Program-made: the position numbers and the translations under genes
Shown: one piece after another, positions 1-5,204 of the stretch
How positions within the stretch are numbered: position 1 is the stretch's first letter
Layout: each line of letters starts with the position of its first letter
Notes under the pieces: generated by a model
Told to the model about the DNA's origin: nothing
What the model saw: the letters and a program-made list of their open reading frames with translations, nothing else
Database searches by the model: none
Source of the DNA: an uncultured Prevotellaceae bacterium
Lineage (GTDB): Bacteria; Bacteroidota; Bacteroidia; Bacteroidales; Bacteroidaceae
Reading direction: 5' to 3'
NCBI GenBank assembly: GCA_946624335.1
Contig: CAMOSA010000057.1
Location: 1-13,122 of the forward strand
Length of the DNA: 13,122 nucleotides

Positions 1-85
1 TGACCGTCTACCAGATCGGTTGGCGATGCTACGCAGAGCGTGCCGGAGCGTTAGGCCTTCAAGCTTTGACACCTAGGTCAATCAG

Positions 86-129
86 CGAGTCCCACTAGTG
101 GGACTCGGGTTTCCCATTAGTGGGACTCG
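86..129. repeat. Perfect 22-bp palindrome plus a partial direct copy
   Basis: Positions 86-107 form a perfect palindrome with half CGAGTCCCACT followed directly by its reverse complement. An 18-bp unit TCCCAYTAGTGGGACTCG within it (90-107) recurs at 112-129 with a single C/T change, exactly 22 bp later. Two palindromic units on one face of the helix could be a tandem site for a dimeric DNA-binding protein, or hairpins in RNA. No gene start lies beside it in the window, so its role cannot be assigned. Confidence 0.75.
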
Positions 130-240
130 CGCATATCGCCATGAATAGCTGCGGGAACACGCAGTACGATAACGTCAAGCGATCGGGCATACGGGAAAAA
201 AGGGGCGGGTCAATCTGTGTGAAAGGCCTGTTTTCGGCCT

Positions 241-341
241 TCATCCTACACCCCTACACCCATCATACACCCCATCCTACACCCTTTTAGATTACTGGTA
301 TTCAGTCAATAACACACAAAAGGTGTAGGAGTGTAGGATGA
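241..341. repeat. 20-bp inverted repeat of CCTACACC units
   Basis: The left arm (241-260) and right arm (322-341) are reverse complements at 19 of 20 positions, separated by 61 bases. Further CCTACACC/CATACACC units sit inside at about 262-287 and could pair alternatively with the right arm. The arms are strongly strand-asymmetric (C-rich on the left, G-rich on the right). This could be an RNA stem, a recombination site or a remnant of a mobile element. The sequence does not decide between these. Confidence 0.7.
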
Positions 342-548
342 TTTTGAAAAAAACTATTAGTATCCAGTAGAAATCCATACAACCTGCCTGATATCCACCG
401 TCCCTAAGGGACTTATTCTCTGACTTTGTGTCATCTGCGATAGTATTGCCTCATTATTTGCCTTTAACCCTCTAATGACCAATCTGGGTTTAACCCCAAT
501 CGGCCATTGGCCATTTGATGACAGATTAGGGTCCAGGAACTAGAAACA

Positions 549-582
549 CGAGAGAGGGTGCCCGGCCGGGCACCCTCTCTCG
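549..582 (-). terminator. Perfect 34-bp palindrome, likely terminator of the 1300 aa gene
   Basis: The half CGAGAGAGGGTGCCCGG is followed immediately by its exact reverse complement, giving a GC-rich stem of up to 17 bp (fewer once a loop forms). It lies about 175 bases beyond the stop of the minus-strand gene at 757. In the minus-strand direction it is followed by TGTTTCTAGTTCC, only modestly T-rich. A related hairpin follows the paralogous gene (8028-8061), which supports a shared 3'-end function. Confidence 0.65.
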
Positions 583-593
583 ATACTATTGCA

Positions 594-776
594 TTTGGCT
601 TTTCGCTCACTTACGCAGGACCTTGAACTTCGTTCGAGCTCCTTCACGTTCGGAAAAGCTCAAACGAGTTTGGCTTTTCGCTCACTTACGCAGGACCTTG
701 AACTTCGTTCGAGCTCCTTCACGTTCGGAAAAGCTCAAACGAGTTTGGCTTTTCGCTCACTTACGCAGGACCTTGA
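594..776 (-). repeat. 75-bp tandem repeat, 2.4 copies, overlapping the gene 3' end
   Basis: The motif TTTGGCTTTTCGCTCACTTA starts at 594, 669 and 744, an exact 75-bp period. The first two copies appear identical. The third diverges after about 33 bases, where it runs into the coding sequence. Read on the minus strand, each copy starts with codons for KVLRK plus a TGA stop, followed by 57 bases of trailer. Each full trailer can form an RNA stem of about 10 bp, CGUUUGAGCU with AGCUCGAACG (one U-G pair). The result is the true gene end at 757 followed by two extra copies of the terminal codons, stop and hairpin. A related copy lies at the 3' end of the middle gene (5102-5204). Confidence 0.9.
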
Positions 777-3700
777 CGGTCTTGCCGTCCTTGGTGCGCA
801 CGATGTTGATGCCGCGGCGTGTCTGGTCGAGACGGCGGCCGGCGACGTCGTAGACGTCTGCCTCAGCGGCCTCGGCAGCATCGATGCCGTTGATGGCGTC
901 GGCGCCATGCTTGATGACGACGGTGCCGGTAGCATCCTTACCGATGATATTACCGGCTCCGTCGCAGACGGCTCCGTCGTTAATCACAGCCGGACGCGGG
1001 CTGTCGATGTAGCAATTGGTCAGCGTGATGTTGCCCCAATCCACGATGGCGCCATATACGCTGGCTGTGGCTACGATGTCGGAGTTCTCGATGATCAGGT
1101 TGTAGGTCGGCTCGCCGGTGATGGCATAGCTGAATCCGTCGCCAACGATCTCGATCTCTGCGTTCCTGATGGTCAGGTCGCCGTCGCTGTTGTAGATGGC
1201 TATTGAACCACCGTCGGTGGATGTCGTCTCCAGGGTCAGCTTGCCGCCGGTGATGGTGCCGGGAGCTCTGAAACGGAGGATGGTAGCATTGGTGGTGGAG
1301 GTCAGCTTGCTGTTGCCGGTCACCTCGATGGTCAGTCCATCGATACTGCTGCTGACGATATTGCTGGCGCCGGTATGGGTGTAGTCGCCTTTAACGCTGA
1401 GCTTCTTGTACCAGGTGACGTAGCTGAAGATGCCGTTGCCGAGGATATCGTCCTTGTTGTCCTCGGTGACCTGTACACCGGCGACATAGAGGTCGTAGCG
1501 CTCGAGGTCGATGACCAGCGGGCCGTTGTAGGTAGCTCCATCGAGTTCTACAGTACGGCTGGTGGAGTTGTAAGAGGCACCCTCGGGCTCCATGAAAGCG
1601 AGCTTCGAGAGGTTGAAGCCTCCGAACATATTGATGGGTGAGCCCGTGCCGGTGTATACAACGGTGGTGGGATAATAGATGTTCAGGATGGGATAGCTGC
1701 CGCTGGCGGTAATGCCCGTCACGGTGTTGATCTCGATGGCCGGTCCCTGGAGGGTCATGGACAGCGTATTGTGCTGGGAGTCGGTGTATGTGGCGGCGAG
1801 TCTCAGGCCGCGGCTGCTCTCACCTGTCGACTTGAGGATGAGCTTGCCGTCACCTTCGAAGGTGATGTTCTCGTAGGAGTCGATGAGGGTGACGTAGTTG
1901 GCATTGTCCTCGACGGTCGTCGTGCCCTTGACGATGACTTTGAGGTCCTTGATGCGGTTCTCGATGCTGCTGAGCGTGGCGCCATCGAGGGTCAGCGTGT
2001 TGGCAGTGGGAACGAAGACGACCTTGCCGTCGCCGAGGACGTCGGAGGCGTTGGCGCTGTTGACAGCCATTCCATTGATCTTGAGGTCGTATATCTCGGC
2101 CTTGCTGATGACGACGTTCTGAGCCACTGCGGTGCCCACGCGGACGGCGTTGTCATTATACACGGCGCCGGCGGGAGCCGTGATGGCCTGTCCGTCGTTG
2201 AGGATGAGCGAGGATATCTTCTCGATGCTCTTGGCCTTGACGACGGCGTTGCCGCCAACTGTGAGGTGGCCCGCGATGTCGCCATTGCTGCCTATGAACG
2301 AATGGGGACAGTTGACAGTGAGGTTATCACCAGCCTCGAACGTGCCGCCCCAGAGATAGAGGGGGCCTTCGAGGAGGTTCAGTGTGCCTGAGCCGCTGGC
2401 CGTAATCTTGGAGCCGTCGCGTCCCCACAGCGGGGCAAACATCTTCTCGTTGCCGGTGAGCGTATTGGTGCCGTTGACGACGAGGTTGACAGTCACATTG
2501 GGCTCGAGACGGATGTCATAGGAGTTGGTTTCCGTGCCCTGGTAGTCGATGGTGGCGTTGTCGAGTGTCAGCGTCTTGGTCTGGGGGGCATAGGCTACGC
2601 TCTGCGTGCCGCTCTTGATATAGGGGCTACCGACGTAGATGGGATAGCTGGCGTCGTTGCAGCGCACGATTTCCTGTCCGGCGACGTAGATGCCAGTGCG
2701 TTCCTTGATGGACTTGAAGGCGACATAGCCCTTGGCGCGATTGCCGCCGTTCTGCTTGATTTCTTTGCCATCAAAGTAGCATCCATAGAGACCAGGCCAA
2801 GCGGAGTTGGAGAAGGCCATGCCGTCGAGCACGAGCTCGGGGACATTGATGAGAGTGCCTTCCGTGCCGTCGAAGGCGTAGCCGAAGTCGTCGCTGGCCG
2901 TCTTCTTCAGCGTCAGCTTCTCGCCCGTGCCGCCGCCGCCCCAGTAGCCGTAGCCTTTGGCGTTGACGATGATGTAGTTGGTGGTGGCGATGGTCACGTT
3001 AGTACCAGCCGCGGTCGAGATGCCGTGCTTCTCCTTCGACGTGGCCTCCAGGTTACCGCTGCCGCTGAAGGTGGTGGCCTTGCTGAGGCTGAACAGGGTG
3101 GCGTTCGTCGTCATCTCATTCGTGCCCTTGAGGACGATGTTGAGATCCGGGATGTAGCTGCGCACGCCCTGGTCATCGGCGCTGGCCACCTCCATTTTGA
3201 CGCCGTCGAACGTCAGTGTCTTCGAACTGTTGTCGTACGTGACTTTACCAGATTTGATGCTGGGGTTGACGATACTTGAACTATTACGGTTGCTGACACG
3301 TGTGCCGGCGACGTAGAGGTCGTAGAACGTGAAGCCACTGTAATTGAGGCTACGGAACCACGTGGCATCGTTGCCCTGATCAGTACCCTTAGCCTCTACT
3401 CCGTGATGATACATGGTCCTGTCAGCCGGGTTGTAATAGGTGTCCGGTGTCCAGACTTCCATGCCGTTGAGCTCGATGCTGCCCACGCGGAGATTGGCTG
3501 TGGTACCAAGGAACTTATAGACCGACTGACTGTTGTATTCCTTGAGCGTCAGCTTGGAAGAAGGAAAGTCGGAGGCTTTGATGCCGCAGCCGCCGCCGCC
3601 GCTTGACGTAACAACGAGCTCTGGCATACAGACGGTCAGATGGTAGTTGCCATTGAAGTAGATGGCCGAAGCGCTGGAGGATGTCAGTTCCACCGTGCCG

Positions 3701-4659
3701 TCGCTGGTCAGCTCGGTGTCGCCATACAGGTCCATGGCAATGCCGGAGTTAATCAGCGTGCCGCCGCCCTTGAAGTCAATCTTCAGGCCGGGGATACGGC
3801 TGACGAATCCGGCGCCGTTGACGTTCAGGTCGGTCAGCGTCAGCTTCTTCGCGCTGGAGCTGTACTCGAATTTACCTGAAGCCGTGGAGGCACCTGTCGA
3901 TGACGTGTTTATCGATCTTTCGCCGGCCGCGCCGATATATAACTTACCGAGGGTGAGGGCAGGGAGGATGACGGCTTCCTGCACGGCGCTGTTGCTGGAA
4001 TTGACGATGGCGCCGGAGGCACTGTCGAACGACGTGCCGCCAGAATGAACGGCTATATACAGTGACAGACCACCCGTGAAACCGGTCACAGCCTTAAAGT
4101 CTGAAGCGCCAGTTGCCGACAGACGGGAAAAATGGAAAATGAGACTAGGCTTAGTACCACTATTATATACCTCACCGACTACGGCATGGTTATTGGCTGC
4201 GGTAGCTGTTATATTATCGCCCCAAGCTGTGACGGTGGCACCACGCACCTTGAAGGCAGGGCCGGCACCAGTATTCCTCAGTGTAATCACAGGGGGTGCT
4301 GCAGCGCCGGGAGAGGTGAGTGTAAGATTCTTGTCGGTGTAGAGGGCTGCGACATTGTTGCCAGTGGAATTGACGTTGATGGTCACCGTGCCCTTGAAAA
4401 GGATAGACAGGCCGTCGACACTCTGATTATAGATACCGTCATCGTTGCCACTGCTGGTGAGGGTGGCATTCTCGAGTGTCAGCTGCTTGCTGGGTGCATT
4501 GTAGGTCACCGTGCCGGAGATGCCCGAACCGGTGATGGTCTGCGTCGAGGTGGCTGACAGATCGACGGAGTGTCCGCAGATCTTCAGCTGTGCCCACGAC
4601 GATGCGCTGCACAGCATGAGGGCCGTGAGCAGCATGAGATGAGTAAAGAGTCTTTTCAT
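757..4659 (-). CDS. Secreted six-module beta-repeat protein (paralogue A, 1300 aa)
   Basis: This is a probable exported surface protein of unknown exact function. Residues 1-23 are a Sec signal peptide (KR, hydrophobic core, then SWA before Q). No lipobox is seen, so signal peptidase I is expected. Six degenerate modules start near residues 24, 235, 445, 657, 855 and 1055. The typical pattern is (Y)DLYVAGxxV...N..DI.G.G...Y....KTLTL.....GLTI.V.G.N..TS, rich in Thr, Ser, Gly and alternating hydrophobics. This suggests parallel beta-helix stacking, as in bacterial carbohydrate-binding and adhesin proteins such as the Cthe_2159-like family; that assignment is inference. Residues about 1267-1300 form a short YDVAGRR...GKTVKVLRK tail resembling the end of type IX secretion sorting domains. 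No catalytic motif was recognised. The start is fixed by the signal peptide and by agreement with the paralogue at 8107-12000. The 3' end is embedded in a 75-bp tandem repeat. Confidence 0.93.
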   Translation of the reverse strand: MKRLFTHLMLLTALMLCSASSWAQLKICGHSVDLSATSTQTITGSGISGTVTYNAPSKQLTLENATLTSSGNDDGIYNQSVDGLSILFKGTVTINVNSTGNNVAALYTDKNLTLTSPGAAAPPVITLRNTGAGPAFKVRGATVTAWGDNITATAANNHAVVGEVYNSGTKPSLIFHFSRLSATGASDFKAVTGFTGGLSLYIAVHSGGTSFDSASGAIVNSSNSAVQEAVILPALTLGKLYIGAAGERSINTSSTGASTASGKFEYSSSAKKLTLTDLNVNGAGFVSRIPGLKIDFKGGGTLINSGIAMDLYGDTELTSDGTVELTSSSASAIYFNGNYHLTVCMPELVVTSSGGGGCGIKASDFPSSKLTLKEYNSQSVYKFLGTTANLRVGSIELNGMEVWTPDTYYNPADRTMYHHGVEAKGTDQGNDATWFRSLNYSGFTFYDLYVAGTRVSNRNSSSIVNPSIKSGKVTYDNSSKTLTFDGVKMEVASADDQGVRSYIPDLNIVLKGTNEMTTNATLFSLSKATTFSGSGNLEATSKEKHGISTAAGTNVTIATTNYIIVNAKGYGYWGGGGTGEKLTLKKTASDDFGYAFDGTEGTLINVPELVLDGMAFSNSAWPGLYGCYFDGKEIKQNGGNRAKGYVAFKSIKERTGIYVAGQEIVRCNDASYPIYVGSPYIKSGTQSVAYAPQTKTLTLDNATIDYQGTETNSYDIRLEPNVTVNLVVNGTNTLTGNEKMFAPLWGRDGSKITASGSGTLNLLEGPLYLWGGTFEAGDNLTVNCPHSFIGSNGDIAGHLTVGGNAVVKAKSIEKISSLILNDGQAITAPAGAVYNDNAVRVGTAVAQNVVISKAEIYDLKINGMAVNSANASDVLGDGKVVFVPTANTLTLDGATLSSIENRIKDLKVIVKGTTTVEDNANYVTLIDSYENITFEGDGKLILKSTGESSRGLRLAATYTDSQHNTLSMTLQGPAIEINTVTGITASGSYPILNIYYPTTVVYTGTGSPINMFGGFNLSKLAFMEPEGASYNSTSRTVELDGATYNGPLVIDLERYDLYVAGVQVTEDNKDDILGNGIFSYVTWYKKLSVKGDYTHTGASNIVSSSIDGLTIEVTGNSKLTSTTNATILRFRAPGTITGGKLTLETTSTDGGSIAIYNSDGDLTIRNAEIEIVGDGFSYAITGEPTYNLIIENSDIVATASVYGAIVDWGNITLTNCYIDSPRPAVINDGAVCDGAGNIIGKDATGTVVIKHGADAINGIDAAEAAEADVYDVAGRRLDQTRRGINIVRTKDGKTVKVLRK

Positions 4660-4767
4660 AACTGTTATGGTTTAAGTGTTAATAAATAGTGTTGTTTGTC
4701 TCGTTTGTTTGCGTAAAGCCGCAATGTCATCAATAGTTTTCTAGATTTGGGCCTACGATTGACGCCA
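4660..4767 (-). other. 5' leader of paralogue A
   Basis: About 108 bases lie between the -7 element and the ATG. The roughly 45 bases nearest the ATG closely match the leader of the 1297 aa paralogue (12001-12045), including AAACCATAACAGTT just before the ATG. The more distal part is not conserved. There is no Shine-Dalgarno sequence, as is usual in Bacteroidetes. The conservation may reflect recent duplication or a role in translation. Confidence 0.5.
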
Positions 4768-4775
4768 CAAAGATA
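4768..4775 (-). promoter_or_regulatory. Bacteroidetes -7 promoter element of paralogue A
   Basis: The minus strand reads TATCTTTG, an exact match to TAnnTTTG. I do not see a good TTTG -33 element at the normal spacing, which fits a promoter that needs an activator. The match and its surroundings are conserved at 12103-12110 upstream of the paralogue. Confidence 0.7.
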
Positions 4776-4796
4776 AGTACTTTCTTCGAAACAAGT

Positions 4797-4839
4797 GTTG
4801 TATTTATCGAACATTTTCTAGGATAAAAGCGACAAAATA
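4797..4839. promoter_or_regulatory. Putative AraC-type operator upstream of paralogue A
   Basis: A 41-base block (4797-4837) matches 12132-12172 at 34 positions, while the DNA further upstream differs. Its distal half, GGATAAAAGCGACAAAA (4821-4837), differs by one base from 12721-12737, one of two 21-bp direct repeats upstream of the small AraC gene. The proximal half (about 4798-4818, core TTTATCGAACATTTT) is identical at both paralogues but only weakly like the AraC-gene repeat. The block begins about 22 bases upstream of the -7 element, where an activator contacting RNA polymerase would bind. Its function is inferred. Confidence 0.6.
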
Positions 4840-4983
4840 TGATTTTTGGTGTCTTTTTACCCCTATTTTGCCCTGTCGCGAAGGGCTCACGGGCAATTTG
4901 ACGGGGATATGAGCTCGAAACCGAGTCGGTCGATGAGGTCATGAGTCGAAGTCAGCTCGTACGTCACGAACCGATTATATATA
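4840..4983. other. Intergenic stretch with no assigned function
   Basis: This lies between the operator block and the long hairpin. It has a weak stem TTGCCC/GGGCAA (4868-4873 with 4891-4896). A minus-strand ORF (4730-4942) runs across it but also across the promoter and operator and has no recognisable features, so I treat it as chance. Confidence 0.5.
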
Positions 4984-5065
4984 ACAACGAATTGAACGAA
5001 TTAAACGAATTTCTTCCATCTGTGGGATGGTGAAGAGAATTCGTTTAATTCGTTCAATTCGTTGT
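4984..5065. repeat. 82-base long hairpin with perfect 28-bp arms
   Basis: The arms 4984-5011 and 5038-5065 are exact reverse complements. Each contains three spaced ACGAATT-type units. The stem extends inward through TCTTC/GAAGA and CATC/GATG with small bulges, leaving a five-base loop. The element lies about 120 bases beyond the stop of the middle gene and could end its transcript. It lacks a clean T tract on the minus strand, so a dispersed hairpin-type repeat is an equally good reading. Confidence 0.85.
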
Positions 5066-5101
5066 AAAAAAGGAATTATGTCAATGGATGTTGTAGCTGA
5101 G

Positions 5102-5204
5102 TTCTTTGCTCACTTACGCATGACCTTGAACCTTGTTCGAGCTCATTCCCGTTCGAAAGAGCTCAAGCGAGCTTGGCTCTTTACTCACTTACTCATGACC
5201 TTGA
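5102..5204 (-). repeat. Diverged 75-bp repeat, about 1.4 copies, at the 3' end of the middle gene
   Basis: CTCACTTAC occurs at 5109 and CTCACTTAC again at 5184, a 75-bp period. The unit aligns over 75 bases to the repeat at 594-776 with roughly 12 differences by eye. As there, the copy proximal to the gene includes the true stop (5185-5187), and the distal copy re-creates the end of the coding sequence with its stop. The trailer keeps a GAGCTC-centred stem. Confidence 0.75.

Larger units (their letters stand above)
1..548. other. Left-edge non-coding region
   Basis: No convincing gene was seen in these 548 bases. The first ~95 bases are open in one plus-strand frame (ending ...SISESH then stop at about 96), which could be the tail of a gene cut by the window edge, but I recognise nothing in it. 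A 49-codon plus-strand ORF from 141 to 290 ends in a proline/histidine-rich stretch that only reflects the CCTACACCC-type repeats, so I do not call it. The region holds a pair of palindromes (86-129), a small stem (223-228 with 236-241), a long inverted repeat (241-341) and short stems GGGTT-T-AACCC (486-496) and GGCCA-T-TGGCC (502-512). Neither a tRNA nor a CRISPR array was seen. Confidence 0.6.

Noticed and set aside
141..290. 49-codon plus-strand ORF in the left region
   Set aside because: Its C-terminal half is just translated CCTACACCC repeats, and no promoter or homologous feature was seen.
594..776. Possible CRISPR array
   Set aside because: The units are contiguous with no unique spacers and overlap a gene end, so this is a tandem repeat.
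589..1206. 205-codon plus-strand ORF containing the 75-bp repeat in frame
   Set aside because: The period of 75 is divisible by three, so the repeat stays open, but the remainder is antisense to paralogue A. No promoter element was seen upstream.
4730..4942. 70-codon minus-strand ORF upstream of paralogue A
   Set aside because: It overlaps the -7 element and the operator-like block, which are conserved as DNA at the paralogue where no such ORF is evident.
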